This document shows, in pieces, positions 1-14,100 of a DNA stretch of 64,000 nt (positions are counted from its first letter, which is position 1; each line of letters starts with the position of its first letter). The stretch comes from Litomosoides sigmodontis. Taxonomy: Eukaryota; Nematoda; Chromadorea; Rhabditida; Onchocercidae. The notes below the pieces were generated by a model that did no database searches, was not told the DNA's origin, and saw nothing but the letters and a program-made list of their open reading frames with translations. The translations under genes and the position numbers were made by a program. The stretch is taken from positions 9,176,483 to 9,240,482 of the forward strand of contig OY718807.1 in the NCBI GenBank assembly GCA_963070105.1, in the 5' to 3' direction.

Positions 1-1262
1 TTTTATAAAAATTTCAGGCACAAAATAGTCATTGGTCCAATTTTGTGAGTTTTTTAAAACTATTTTTTGTTTAATTTTTCAAATTTTAGACACAGCATTA
101 TGCTTCTTTCATTATTTCAACTTTTACCATTACTTCATTCTCCGTACCATTTTTACCATTCTTCTCTCCATCTCTGCCTCTCTGTCATCTTAAATTTCTT
201 TTTCATTCTTTCAAACCAATTCATTCTTCTTATCGTCATGATTATTATCGTCGTTATCATTGTCTCATTGCTTACAACACTCACAATTCACAGGAGGCTC
301 CATTATTACAGTAACCATGTATTTGTCGGATCTCTTTCATTTCATTTCGGATCTCTAAAAAGTTAATTCATTTAACAATTTATCTTCTTCAACGGTATTG
401 CTATTATTATTATTATCTACAACGCTCATTATCGTTTGTTGTAGAATGAAAGCTGAGCTAACAATAGAAGCTAATTTCAAACGATGAAAATTTGACGAGA
501 AAATGAACTCTTTCCTTTTTTCGCCATTTTCTAAACAAAAAAAAAAGTTAGCAATTTTACTATCAAATTATTCGATGTAATTTGACTTGTGGCAATTAAT
601 GAAATGATTGAACAACCTTTTTTTTTCTTTTCCAAAATCAGTGAAAAGTTGTAATACCTGCGATTTGTTGTGAATTTTTTACATTTTTTTTTCTATTAAA
701 GTAATACTTTTTTTAATTATTAATTTATTGTTATTGTAAAAAATTCAATTTTTATTTTCCAAATTGCGAAATGGATGAATGTTTGTTTCACTGCAATTCA
801 TTTTTCCATAATCTGTGCATGCCATTTTAAAAAATTATCGCCAAACAGATGATAATTTGCACTAACACATTTGCTTTACTTCCAATAATTTTTCTTTGAA
901 AGAAAAAAGGTTTGTGGAATGGAAAAGAAAAAACTAATTCATTTTAACTTTTAAAAACGAAATAATTTTTTGATAACAATTTGATGTAAATTAAATATTT
1001 TCATAATCTATTTAGTGGTCACTGATGCGGTTGAGCGAACCGATCGTTAAAGTAATCGTTGGAAGTTATTTTTATCAGTTTTTAATTTTTTTCAATATAT
1101 CTTATCAAAATTAACATACATCGTATAGTTATGTTACTTACATGTTGCTGGTAATTTCCGATGCGGAAACACGGAAGTGATTGGATGTTTCCATTGTTTT
1201 GTTTCAATTTTAATTTTTAATTTGGAGCGATTAAAATTGATATCAGTGCGTTTTTGCTTATT

Positions 1263-1378
1263 ATGCATAAGTCGGTGAAATCTTCGCCAGCAAAATTGTT
1301 TGGAAAAAATGCAACCGGAAAACCGGAACAGGAAATTTTGTTCATAGACAAGATTGATTTAGTGCGAGTTAAGTATAG
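1263..1378 (+). other. Possible orphan first exon
   Basis: A frame opens with ATG at 1263, runs 38 codons and ends at a splice-donor-like AG|GTAGCA. The peptide is charged and soluble-looking (MHKSVKSSPAKLFGK..., ending IDLVRVKYR), unlike the low-complexity frames around it. I found no partner exon before the eat-20-like gene and recognise no family. It could be a first exon of a gene whose other exons I missed, or chance. Confidence 0.25.
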
Positions 1379-3771
1379 GTAGCAATTGAAAATAGATTTT
1401 TGCAATTATTTGCAAATAAATGAAAAAGTTTTTTTAATACTCCGATTATAGTTTACTCAATCATTGTATTTATTTCATTTCCAATATATTACTTTGTACT
1501 TTGCAATCTTCCCATTTAATGCTTACATTTTGGTTTAAAATTTAATTATGATGTTAATTTAAGAACAAAATAATTTTTCTTTTTACAAATCACCAAATAT
1601 TATAATTTAACTTCAATTTCCTCCGTTAATTTATTTGTATTTTAAGTTACATATATTATTTTGCAATTTCAGTTCACTCAATCATTCCTCGCACAACCAA
1701 CAACATATTCTAGTCATGCATGAAAGAGCAGAGAAAGAGTGGAAGAGAGAGTGAGTGAGAGGGGAGAGACAGAGGAAAAAAAACAGAAAAAAATTTGTAT
1801 TTATTGCTGGAAAAATGAATGAATTAACACCGAAAATAATGGTACAATAGAATACGGAAAAAAAAAGATTTGAAAACGGAACGGGTAATTATGCATACAT
1901 ATAAACAACGTAAATCTGTCAATCAGTATTGGCCTACAGTTCAGTGATGAGATCTCTCTCTCTCCCTCTCTCTCTCTCTCTCTGATGAAATGGGTTTATT
2001 ACCAATTAAAAAAAAAAAAAAGAAAAATTGAAAAAATGACCGTCTTTTTCAATTTCAGTTCTTGTTTCAGTTGGGAAGTGAGGAGGGAAGATAGCGAAAG
2101 AAAGCAAACTGTGAGGTGCAGGACGTCACGGCATTAGTCAATTTCATTTTCTCTAAATTTATCTTTTTTATTTTGCAACTTCTATAAATTGCCTGTAATT
2201 AGCAACTTAGTTTATTAAAATTTCACCAGTTTTAATTTTTACCCCAACTTTTTTGTTCAACATTTAACTATATTAAATTTGAAATCTCTGCATATTGTCA
2301 ATTGCCCTAAAATTTTACTTTTTTCTATTTTTTTTATACGTCGTACAAATAGATAATTTACTGCTAGAGGCAATTATTTTATTAAAATTTCATCAACTTC
2401 TCTTCTTCGCTTTTTTTTGTTGAATGAAATTGCAAATAGAAAAATTCAGTTTGCTATTTATAAGTTAAATTTTTCATATATTTTGTTCAAAAAAACGAAA
2501 TCCGATTTGTTTATGAGTATATTTTTCTATGCAAGCGAATCTTTTTTTTATTTCCATTAATTGTTTGATCGACAAAAAAATAATTTTTGACGGTATTTTT
2601 TTTCTTTGGAGCGAAACACTTTCCATTGTTCAGATCATTCGCAAGCTTGGAACTTATTTTCGATGCTTTCAAATTCATTACTTAAAACTCTGTTTCATTT
2701 CATGTAATATTTGTTTTTTTCTGTAACTTTTGTTTTTAAATTGACTACGTTTATTTTTATTTTTTTATATTTTTTTTGCAAATAATATATCTTCTGAGAA
2801 ACATTCGAAGGACAATTTTTTTTCGCAGTTAAACTATTTTTTATTAGTAATTTATTGGATAAAAATAAATATGTCAGAATTTCACTCATTCATATCAATT
2901 GCACTATCATTTTAATGAATTAAGTAGGAAATTTTCTTAAATTTTTATATATTTCTTTTTCAAAATTTTTATTTTTTCCTTTAATATAGTGAGAGATATT
3001 TGTTTATCATTTAATTTCAGAGTTGAAATTAAATTTCATGTAGTATATTATTTTACTGAAATATATTCAATAGCTGTGAGACTAATTAATACCTTTGCAG
3101 ACAGGCTGGCCGGCTCTTTTTTAGCATTCGTTGAAAATCAAAAATTTAACTGATCACTGTGCGCCAACAATTATTACAATATAATAGTTCTATTGAATTT
3201 GTAAATTAGAATTACAATAGAGCGGAATGAATTAATCTCCCAAAAATTTCACAATTTTCATTCGCTCTTTGTGAGAACAAAAAATGGCAAAAGAAAAATT
3301 TTTTTAATATGCAAAATGCAATTTGTCTGTCTGTCTAGTTGGTGGTGGATGATTGGCTAAATTCCATCATTTCTTTGTACAAATTTATATAAAATTTCTT
3401 TTTTTAATTATTGCAGCGAGTTATCAATGTTAAATGATTACTGCTAGGACGTTTTACTAATTTATAAGTTTTTTTTTTTTAAATTTCATTTTACTTAACA
3501 TACAATATGCACTGCAAATCGGTATCAATAATTGGGAAAAGAAAAAGCAATGATAGTTCATTCTTGTTTTCATGAATTATTGGTTGAATTTCAAATTTTG
3601 AACAATTTTTATCTTATTATCAAATTTTAATGTGAAAGTTTTGACATTTCATTAATTAGTTTGAATGTGAAATGTTTCCCGTGTTTTTTCTGTTTAATTA
3701 TAAAAGTTACGAACATTTTTCGCCATCTTCTTATCACTAACCTTATCATACTAATCATCCTATCACATTTT

Positions 3772-3773
3772 AG
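3772..3773 (+). promoter_or_regulatory. Likely trans-splice or 5'-UTR acceptor of the eat-20-like gene
   Basis: ATTTTAG ending at 3773 is a good nematode acceptor with no coding exon before it, and the first signal-peptide ATG follows 79 bases later. This suggests the mRNA start, either by spliced-leader addition or from a 5'-UTR intron. Which of the two cannot be told from the sequence. Confidence 0.45.
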
Positions 3774-3852
3774 GAAGAGCAATTCAGTAGCTATTTGATG
3801 CTATAATTGGAGCAACAAATTAATTAGTGTTTAGTAAGCAACGAATGCTGCG

Positions 3853-6800
3853 ATGCATACGTTGTTCTCGAATTTTTTCATCCTCCTGTCGCTCTCACTT
3901 TCGCAACGTAAGTTTTTCAATTTAGGATGTTTTAATTTTTCATTTTAAATCTCGTAGTTTTGGTTTAGTGGACTTTTTTTTCCGGTTTCAATGCAAATCA
4001 ATCTATCGTTTTTTTTGTAAGTTTGTATTTTATAACAATTTATGGTTGCAAAGATGAAGAGATAGTTTGCGTACGTGTATTTACGCTTACGTGCTACTGA
4101 GTATTGTTATAGTTTTGAGCATAGAAGCGCATTAGATCAGATAATCAAAAAATGCTTATAATTATAAATCAATTTATTCATTTGATTAAGAAGAGTGAAT
4201 GGAAAGTGAGAGGAAGATTTTGAAAATAAATTTCAATCAATTGTATTCACTCTTATTTCCCTCTCCCTCTCTATTTCTCTCTCTCTCTCTCTCTCTCTTC
4301 CTTAGTTGTTTCCATCTTCATTTCTCAATTATTAATAAATGAGGAAGGAAACAATTAATTGCTATTTTTAGTTTTGCTGCAAAGAGCGTTGGTAGTGGTG
4401 GCTTTTGATGAAAGCGATGGAGGTGCAACAGCTCATTTCGCCGACGTGAAACGTGGTCGTATGTCGTGGGTTGTCGAGGACAGTCTGTTGCCGTGGGTGG
4501 GACAGTACTATTACATCGAGTAAGCGTTACGAGCACTTCTCAAGCATATCTTTCATTTATCAATAGACCTGCGTAATTTACGACTTGTGATTAGGCTATT
4601 TTACGAGTTACAGAGTTATAGAAGCAAACACACGTATACGTACACGCATACGTACGCACATATTTACTTTCTTGTTTTAGTCGGAATAGTAATACAATAT
4701 TATTTTATAATATTATCTCATTCACATATTGAATTTTTCTCCTCTTTTTTTCATTTACAACAGTTTACTGAAGAAAAGTTCAAAATTTTTAATTAATTAT
4801 TCTTAGCAAAAAAAGAAAACAAACGATGTTTTGGAATAAATGATTTGAAATACTTTTATTTTACATGTCTCATTGATAGCACTAAATTTTAGCATAATTT
4901 TTCTTTAAATTTTACTTTCATTTTTTGCTTATATCATTTGCAATTCATTCGTTCACACCACATTCTCTTCACCATCTTCTGACTGAACTTCATTCACTTA
5001 TTTAAAATTTGTGACAAATTTAAGTTTAGATTTAATTGCTTTTGTTTTTTCCTACCTTTCATTCATTTATTGTGTGAATTTGAATTTGACATAGGGGAAA
5101 AAAGTTAGAGGAAGGGGAAAAAAATTGAGTAATTCAGGTCGGCACAATCACCAATGACTAATTTGCTGACCGTTGTTGACAGCGCAAATGGTAATCATCT
5201 TGGCAATTGCGCATCCTATGCTCCACGAGGTGAGTAAACGTTTGAAACAAAAAAAAAAACAGAGAAGAGAGAGGAAGGGATTTTAGGTTCTACCTGTTCG
5301 GTCAACATTTTTTATTATCACATTGATTGTGTCAAATAACTGATTTTAATTAGGCATTATGGCGAGAAAGCTATTTCAGATCAATTAATTAATTAATTAA
5401 TTAATTAGTTAACTAAGGAATTAATTTTTTCCTGTTTTTTTTACGAAATTAAATTACAAAAAATAGAAGAACTGAACAGTTTGCCTTGTCAATATCGTTT
5501 TAAAATGGTACAATTGAACGAAACTTTATCATTTTACTAAATTTACACAATGAAATTTGCTATGACATTTTACGAAGTAATTGTAAAGCCAAATTTTTTC
5601 TCTTTTTTATTGAAAATTTGAAGTGTAAAAAAAAAGGGAAGAATTAAAATTGAAATTCTAAATTGTCTCTATTTTGTTGTTTTATTTTTTGCAGATAGTA
5701 AGTGGCGGAAGTTTTTTTGGACACTCACCAAGGATGCATTAATTTGTAATATTACTGATACGGAAACGGCCGTTTCAAAAATTCATTTCTCTCCTATCAA
5801 TTCTCGTCGAACATTTTCCATACGTATCCTTGCACGTAGGAATTTCATTTCTATATCAATAGTTTTAAATAAAAAGAGAGAAAGAGAGAGAGAGAGAGGT
5901 ACAACGAAATAAGCGGAAGAGAGAATGCGTAAATGGATCAAAGATTTAATATTTCTATTAGAGTTTAATGAAATATTTGAAATTTTTGAGAGAACACAAA
6001 TACAAATAAGCCAATATTTTTTCCCTCATAATTTTATGTAATTTTTTAGTTTCTTACTTTTTCAATTTATTTTATTTTTATTTTTGGAATTGCTGAAAAT
6101 TTACATCATTTAAACAATTTACTCATTTTTTTCCGCTACATAGTTATAGGGGTTTTTGAAATTTTTAGTAATTTAATTGTATTCCGATTTCTTTAGAAAT
6201 AATTATTACCTGAAATTTTCCTAAAAATAAGAACAAAAAGATTTGTGTGGATTTTGATGAAGCAGTACTTGTGATGATATCGAATAATTTAGTAGTGAAA
6301 GACTATGACATATAAATATATATGTGTATTTATATTTGAAATGATATTTGAAATTAATTTACAGAACAAGGACCAAGGTGTTTCCGTAACATGATTGTGC
6401 AAAATGAGAAGTTACACGGTTGTCCACCGAAAATGAACCGTAATTTCTTCCTATCGATGGCATTGCAATGTGAATGTGATGTACCGACGAGAGATCGGAA
6501 TTCGCGTGAGCAATTATTATTAATATTTTTATTGTAAATTCAAATTTAATCGTTCTAATTTATTAATTTATTTTTTTCGTTGCAACAAATTTATTAATTT
6601 ATTTTTTTCGTTTTTGTTTCGTTCAAATGAACATTTATTGAAGAACATTTATCTGTGGAATTTTTATTTTTTTTTTGCATGTTAATAGATTGAAATTTTA
6701 AAGTTCATTTTATTTCCTTAAGTTCATTCAACTTTAAATAGAATTAAAATGTTGTTGGACTAAAATTAGGAGTGAAATGGGATTGAACTTGAAAATTCTT

Positions 6801-9800
6801 GTCTTTGGCAAGTGTTTGAAATTTGATATTTCTGTAAGCAACGGCTTATCGACGAATTTAGCTATCACACCTAATCAGTGCTGCATCAATTAATTTTTTT
6901 TTCGAACAATTCAATCAATTTGTTTCCTAAATTTCTGATATGTTACTTTTTTTTGCACAAAACTAATTTAAAAAACAAGGAGGAAAAATGAAATTTTGAA
7001 AAAAAAATTGAATTAATAAGTTAAAAAATTTTTAGACTGTCTCCTAGGGTGAAAGATGAGTTGTAGCTCTGAGGGAAATTTGATTTTGCTAATACTCTCA
7101 ATTTAGCTTTTAATTTTAGCTCAAATGCGAAATACCATTGCGCCGTTTCATTTTGCCAATCCGCGCATTACCTCATCGAATGATAGTTCATCATCGATCT
7201 TACACGATCGTCTTTCGCCAGGTGCACCAACGAGTGGTGAAAATTTAAATGCTGAAATGAAATCAGGTGTTACTGTCACCACTGATACTGATACTGATAC
7301 TGATACGGATACTGTTGACAGTCTCGAAACAGTTGATAATGAAGGAATGGATGAGTTGCTACAATCTGTTCCGCAACAATCACACTTATCAACAGCAACT
7401 GATAAATCGTTATCAGCGCCAACGGTAGCATCAGATGTGACAGGAATTAGTGAGCAAGTCTGTGCAGGTATTCAGTGTCAGAATAATGGTACTTGTATTA
7501 TTGGAAATGATGGACGAGTAAATTTTAATTTTTATTCCTTTCTGTTTTAAAATTATGCAAATTAGTAATGGATAGCAAATGTTAACGATGATTATCAGTT
7601 CAGCTCTTTTTTTTTCTTTTTTTGATCGCTTGTTATGATATTCAAAATGACAAAATGATTAGAGGGAGGGAGGAAGAGAGAGAGAGAGAGGGAAAGAGTT
7701 ATGAATATGGAAATTTGCACTGAAACAGTCGTTGCATACTATGCTTTCAGGCTGTTTGTGTGTGTCAAGAAGGATTTCTCGGAACACAATGTGAAGTGAA
7801 TTTGTGCGCAAATGTTGAATGCATGCATGGCGGTGTTTGTCAAGCTAGTGGCAATGTGCCGCACTGTCAGTGTCGACCGGGTACTACCGGGACATTATGT
7901 GAAGAGGTTCAATTTACTTCCTCATAATAATTAATCACATGCATACGCATATGTTCCTGGGGAATTGCCCTAATGTATACTATAATTATTGTTGCTAGTT
8001 ATTTTAACGACATAAAAGGCCTACTTTTATTAACTGAATATGAATTTGAAATTTTTGCATTACTTCTTTTGCAGTACATTTTAAAATATTGATTGATGGA
8101 AAGTAAATTTTTTAAAAAATTTTGCAACTTTTGGTAAAGTATGTGCTAGGGAAGCTAGCAGTTTGATGAGTTATTGACTGATATATTTTTGTATTTAGTG
8201 TGTTTTAGGTCATTTGTAATCCAAAATGTGAGCAGAATGGTACTTGTGAGGTAATACGTAATGTGCCGACATGTCGTTGTCCAGCGCGTACATTTGGTAT
8301 TAACTGCAATATCATTGATACGTGCAATAGCAAGTTTGTTATTTTCTAAAATTTGAAATTCGATGATAAATTTTTAATTTTGTGAATTGATGAGGACGAG
8401 ATTTAGGCGAGACTAATGATAGGGTGAGTTTTATCGATGGGTAAAATTAACACAGTTCCTTCCTGTCCATCTTTCATACTTTAAACTTTTTCGCTGATAT
8501 TTTTGTGGAAGAGGGAGGAGGACGATGAGAGGAAATAAAAAGTTGAAGGGAAAATTAATGAGCCATAAAATGAGCAAGAGAAGCTCGAATAGTGAAAAAC
8601 GAGAGAGAGAGAGAGAGAGAGAGGTGAAAAATTTTTTTTTCTTCTACAAATTATCAGATCTTCTTTTTTGTTATCATTTTCATAATCAGGGAAGATGGAT
8701 GAATTAAGAAAAAATTCGGTGAAATTTTTAGCAAAGAAGCATGCATTGAATATGGTAGTGATGCTCGATGTCAATTGGATTCGGATAATTTCGCGTTAAT
8801 TTCGCCGGTTCCGGTCAATGCTACATATAAATGTCTTTGCTTGAATGAGCAATCCGGTTTGTTTGATTAAAAGATTAGTCGGTGCAAAGGGCAATGAGTT
8901 TTTGCGGAGGAAGCCGAGAAAAAAATGGCCTAAATGAATTTTGAAATGCTAAACACCAAGTGCCAATACTGACTAATTTGATTTATAATTAAGTTGAATA
9001 AATTTTAGTTTTTTTTTTTTTTTAGAATGGACTGATTGTAAAGAGTTGCGGAAAAAAGTTCATTTACCAGCTATATCAACGATCGGTGGAGCTACAGTAA
9101 CCGTAGCAAGTAATGATACAGCAACTTCAGCATTTCAACCAGAAACACAAGCGCAACCTGAATCCACTCAGCACATCGCTCCACTATTTCAGAACAATCT
9201 AAATTTATCAAATCTTTTGCCAACTTCACCTATCACAAATGTGGCAACAACAGCTGTAACACATTTCGTCAATCCGATGGCAAATTTTCATCAATCTGAT
9301 AGGTCTAAAATGGAAACGTTTTCATCTGAATTAAACAGGTCAAAATTTGTCGGCCACGCGAACTCATCTTTACCATTATTTGTTCATTTCTTATCAGTAG
9401 AACATCTTATCAGCTATAAATATGTGGAATTTACTTTTTCGAAATTTAAATATATTTTGTTTTCAGACCTGCAGAATTACTTCCGAAATTGCTCTCTACA
9501 ATTCCAAAACCAGCAACACTACTCGATACCACAACACCTATTACTTCAGATTCACGTTTACAGCAACAACAACAACAACATGTTCATCATCAGCAGCAGC
9601 ACTTTAATCTAACCGTAGGAGCAACACCACCAGCTTTATCGGAACATGCTGAATCTCAGGATACCACTTCTACCGGATCAAAGGATGTATTAAAGCTAAA
9701 ACCGGACGAAATGAACTTTGACGATATGTCAAAAAAATTTAGCAGTATGGATGTAGCCGTTGAATCTTCACGCTCATCATCAGTTCGGGAATTTCTCTCC

Positions 9801-11130
9801 ACTGTGCCATCTACTGGGCCTGAAGTGATAATCGACAACACCACGGTCGCTCAGCTCGAGTCTACTGCAACTGTTCTGCCATCCGTGGAAACTCCTCAAG
9901 TTAGTCGATTTGAACAAGATGGATGGAAGGAGGAGGAGAAATTGGCTTCCACTTCTGAAACTGATGCTACAACTGAGAATGGCAGTTTGTCCACTCAACT
10001 AACAGCCACTTCTACGACACCAAAAATCATTGTGATGGAAGACCCGAAGAGGAAGGAAAACTGGAATTGGTTTCCGACTTCCACAAAATTAGTCGAGAAA
10101 ATGGAACAGGCAATATTATTGACGAAAATTGTTAAATATCATAATATTGAAATAATTTTTGGTATTTTCATCAATTCTATAAACTTCTTTTTCCCGTTCA
10201 TCAGAAGTTTTAATTGCAGCCACTAATTATAATTAAGGTATTGCTGAAAGTATTTTCGAACTAACATCCTTCTCCAATGTATTGCATCAGAAATTGAATT
10301 TCGCTTCACAACAAATTTTAGTAAAATAATATCTGAAACAATCAACAGTAAGTAATTCTATTAGTATCAGTCTTATTCGTAGACAACGGATGAGAAAGAT
10401 TTCAAAAATTACGGTGAAATAAAGTTTGCAATGGAACTGTTTCAGACAACGATTGGTATGGATGGCTTCACTGCGCAATCGAAGCAAGCATTTGATGAGG
10501 ATGAAGTGAAGTTTGTGAAATTAACGGTTGGTCTTCCGACTACAACACTAATTCCGGAATTCGTTCAGCCTTCCGACAGTGCTTTTAGTGATAATAATAA
10601 CACGACGAGAAGTGATACTTCATCTTGGACAATTGTTTTAGCCATCATTTTCGGTAAATTTGTTTCAGATTCGTTTCGGAATTAATCGAATTTTTATGAA
10701 AATAATCATAGGGATGTTATTGGGAAATTAATGATTATAAAATCATTAATAGCAATGCAAAGGACAATACTTGATGGAAAATAGTGAAAATATAATTAAA
10801 TTTTTGCATTAAAATGCAAATTTGAAATTTGTACACAAATGCAATTACTGATCCAATTTTTGCTTAAATTCAATTTTTTATTTTTGCAAATATTGGAAAT
10901 GAAAGTTTTCTGCTTTTTTTTTTGAGAGGAAAGTTTAATGGGATAACTGTGCTATTGTCATTTTAGCATTGATGATATTGGCGGGAGCATGTGTTACGTT
11001 GATATTCCGCTACGTACGCCGTTCGCGTAAATTACACGGAAAGTATAATCCCGCACGTGAAGAAAGTATGCTATCAAGCAGCTATTCAATGCCGATGGCA
11101 ACTGTTACCAAGGAAGAGCGACTTATTTAG
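3853..11130 (+). CDS. eat-20: EAT-20/Crumbs-family EGF-repeat transmembrane protein
   Basis: Exons: 3853-3907, 4372-4519, 5138-5229, 5695-5835, 6365-6505, 7120-7517, 7751-7906, 8209-8321, 8732-8856, 9026-9338, 9467-10130, 10383-10653, 10967-11130. All joins keep frame and give 926 residues. Residues 1-29 are a signal peptide. Residues about 30-190 form an unassigned ectodomain. Residues about 306-463 hold three clear EGF-like repeats (Cx4-5C...CxC spacing, GTCxx, GxxC) and a divergent fourth. A Ser/Thr-rich stalk with a short Gln/His run follows, then a membrane helix near 864-886. The 40-residue tail starts RYVRRSRK, has a GKYNPAREE FERM-contact-like segment and ends EERLI, the PDZ-binding end of Crumbs proteins. 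Crumbs tails recruit FERM and PDZ polarity proteins at the apical membrane; C. elegans EAT-20 is needed for efficient feeding. The end of exon 11 (donor GTTAAA) and the donor of exon 4 are the least certain. The family is sure; orthology to eat-20 is likely from the small number of EGF repeats. Confidence 0.88.
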
Positions 11131-14100
11131 TTATTTACTTGTTTCTAATTTCATTTACCGTCCGTTCATTTCTCCATTTCGGGATGATAATTACCTGTAC
11201 TTACCTGGAAGTGAATGTTTTCTTTTCTTTCCCATTTATCTAAGCTTGTGTTCCACACAAACAAAATGCCCTCCCTTCCTAGTCGAAAGGTATGAAGCAT
11301 CGTGAAGTATTGCAATATTCACACTAAACTCTTCACATTAAATGTGAAAATATTTAAAGTTAATTTAGCAGCGCTTTCTTTCTCTCTTTGTTGAAACTGA
11401 TTGATTAAAAAACTCATAGGTATTCCGGGTTACAGTAATCGTAGCAAAAAATACTGCAAAAGCTACCATAGGAACTAAAATAACATTTATACAGTATGAG
11501 TGATATCTAAAAGCTATGAGTGCAACACGTTATTTCATAACTCTTTAACACGGCTGCTGTAGGAAATTAAAAAAAAGAAACATTTACGATGCGTATGACA
11601 TCTACAGGTACTACGCCATACGACATTTCACTTCTCTTCGTTACAGTAGTACCTAGTAGCAAGCAAGCATACTATACCATCTACCATATAGCAAAATTGA
11701 AGGAAAAATTATTGCTTAGGCAAATTGTTATTTTTATCGTAAGAAATTTTCCTTTCATTTTCATTGTTTAAAAATATGAAAAGTTTTCTTTCTCTCTCTC
11801 TCTCTCTCTTTCTCTTTCTCTTTCTCTCAGCCTGTTTCTTTTTCTCTTTCACTTTTGAGATGTAGATGAAATGAATTAACACTTTGTGTATATTTATGCA
11901 ATGTCCACTTGTTGTGTCCATCTTGTTCATTTGTTGTTTGGCAAATATTTTGCGAAGTGTACGTTTGTTGCGTTGTTCGTTCTTTTTTTCTTTCATCCAC
12001 AACTAATTAGCAGTAGTTCAAAGCTATCCGATCGGTAAACAAAAAGCACAAAGTTACTTCCAAAAAAAAAATTCACTCCAATAATTGCTTACGAAAAGGA
12101 AAAAAAAAGCCACCGACATTTTATTTTCCAAAAAAAAATCACTAAATTAAAAAACAAAAACACTTTCCTGAAATACTAAGGTTGCAGTTTAATTTAATTT
12201 AATTTTTGATAAAATTTCTTATGTGCTGCGAAGTAAATTTCACCAAAATCATTCACATTGATTCTAATTCTTCCGTCGAAGTTATCACTTATCATTAATT
12301 AATTGCACTTATGCCATAAGTGCGGCAACCTGCAAGAGGGAGTAGCAGTAAAATTGCTGATAAATTCAAAATTTGATCATTGCTGCTTTGCTGTGCCAAT
12401 AAATTATCATAATATCTAAATGAAATTATCATAATTTAAATGAAATGAAATTTAAATGAAATTGAAATTATCATAACATTTAAATGAAGTTGAGCAAATT
12501 AACAGTGATAAATTTCGATATTCAAAATAATCGGCAATTTCAACTATCGATGCTTTTAATTGCAATTTAGGATTTGATAATTCTTTCCGCAATTAAAAAT
12601 TAGCAAGTGTCGAGTGAAAGCTAAAATTTTTTCCATGTAGAAAACGATTAATGCATATTTTGTTGTGTTTGCATGAAATCAGTCGGAAAAAAAAGATGGG
12701 TGAAAATTTCAGCTTATTTCAGAAATTTCCCTTTTTTTTCTCTCTCTCTCTCTCTCTCTAATAGTCTAACAAGCAACTTTATTTTACTTCAAAAACGAAG
12801 CGATATTTTCCATTCACTTCTTCCTTCACATGTTACTGCTCAAAGTGTTTCATTCCCTTTGTTTTTTGAAAATTTAAAAATCTATTAGTTTAAATCTTTG
12901 ATTTATTGATGATTTTTATGCAAATGAAAGCAATCAAAAATCATCCTCATCCATTCGTTTCTTTTCTTCTCCCAACCACACTTGTTATAATTTATTCATT
13001 TGGCGTAGACGAACGGTAATTTGAATCATTTTGATAATTCTTCCCTATCACTTTCCTTTTTCAAATGATGCACTTTCAATTGATTTCTTCTCCGTTACTT
13101 ATACTACTAATATTAACATTTATTATTCCTATTTATTATTGCTATTACTCTTAGTGTTATGATTACTAATTATGAGTACCATTACTGGTTATTAATTAGC
13201 AGTTATCATGAATTATTGCAAAGTATTATGGTTATTTATTACTATTATTGTTTTTCATCTTATTATTATCATTATTAATTACTATTACGATTATTGTTAG
13301 TATTATTGTCATTACTACTGCTGTTACTGTACTGCAGCCGTCATTGGCAGAAGTAAATTTTGATTGATTTAAAAGTTATACACAGAAATAGGATAGCTAT
13401 GTTTCAGATAGGTAAGATTTGTAACTCTATATATGTGTATGTGAACTAAATATATATATGGAATAGTTATATCAAATATATGTGTATGTTTGATGTAGTA
13501 GGGACTAATAAATTCCCATTTCATTTTGAGTTCTAATTCATGGACGATTGGAAATTGAAATTGAAACTAAAAAGCGATATCAATGTTTGTTAAAAAAATT
13601 GTTTGTAGTAATTTAAAATATGAATATTAGTGGCACGACAATATTGCTGGGCACTGGCTCTTTGAATGAGTAATTATTACATTGCATTGCATGCATGCAA
13701 GGAATGCTGGTAGAATTACGAGCTAAAATGTAGTGTAGGAGTAGACGTGAGATTCACGTACGCTGAAATTTCCAATAGTTTCTGATATTTAAATGTGTAC
13801 AAATTTCGCCTTGTTGCCTTCCATGAACGTGTTACACATGTCTAATTTTATGTTAGGTTGGTGAGGAAAAAGTGTGTCAGCTGATTGTTAAACTGTTTTT
13901 TTTTTTTTACTTGTTAATTTCTACCGGTTGTGTTTTCCTGTTCGGAAATATTATTGTTTTCAAATGATTTCCTCCTTTCTTCCCTCTCTTCCTTCAGTGT
14001 TTCTCTTTTCCATTTGTCTTTTTTATTTCTTTGCTAGCAAATTTTTGTTACTTATTTCAAGCAAAAAAAAAAAAGATTTGAGTAAATTGGAATAAAATAA

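Larger units (their letters stand above)
1..3852. other. Upstream intergenic region without a confident gene
   Basis: AT-rich sequence dominated by A and T homopolymers with short CT/GA tracts near 1730-1770 and 1960-1985. No long conserved frame is seen. The only coding-like piece is a short plus-strand frame at 1263-1378, listed separately. The last 100 bases are probably the 5' leader of the eat-20-like gene. Confidence 0.6.

Noticed and set aside
67..366. 99-codon plus-strand frame at the window start
   Set aside because: Pyrimidine-rich low-complexity translation (Phe, Leu, Ser, His, Ile) with no recognisable domain and no exon partner.
8318..8340. A GC-AG intron in the eat-20-like gene (AATA|GCAAGT)
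   Set aside because: The GT donor just upstream (GATAC|GTGCAA) gives the right phase to join the next Cys-containing exon. The GC site does not.
10291..10347. A 57-base possible exon between exons 12 and 13 models of the eat-20-like gene, with good acceptor and GTAAGT donor
   Set aside because: Its open frame (ending KIISETIN) needs phase 1 on both sides. The next exon at 10383 only works in phase 0, since phase 1 gives an immediate TGA. It may still be used in another isoform.
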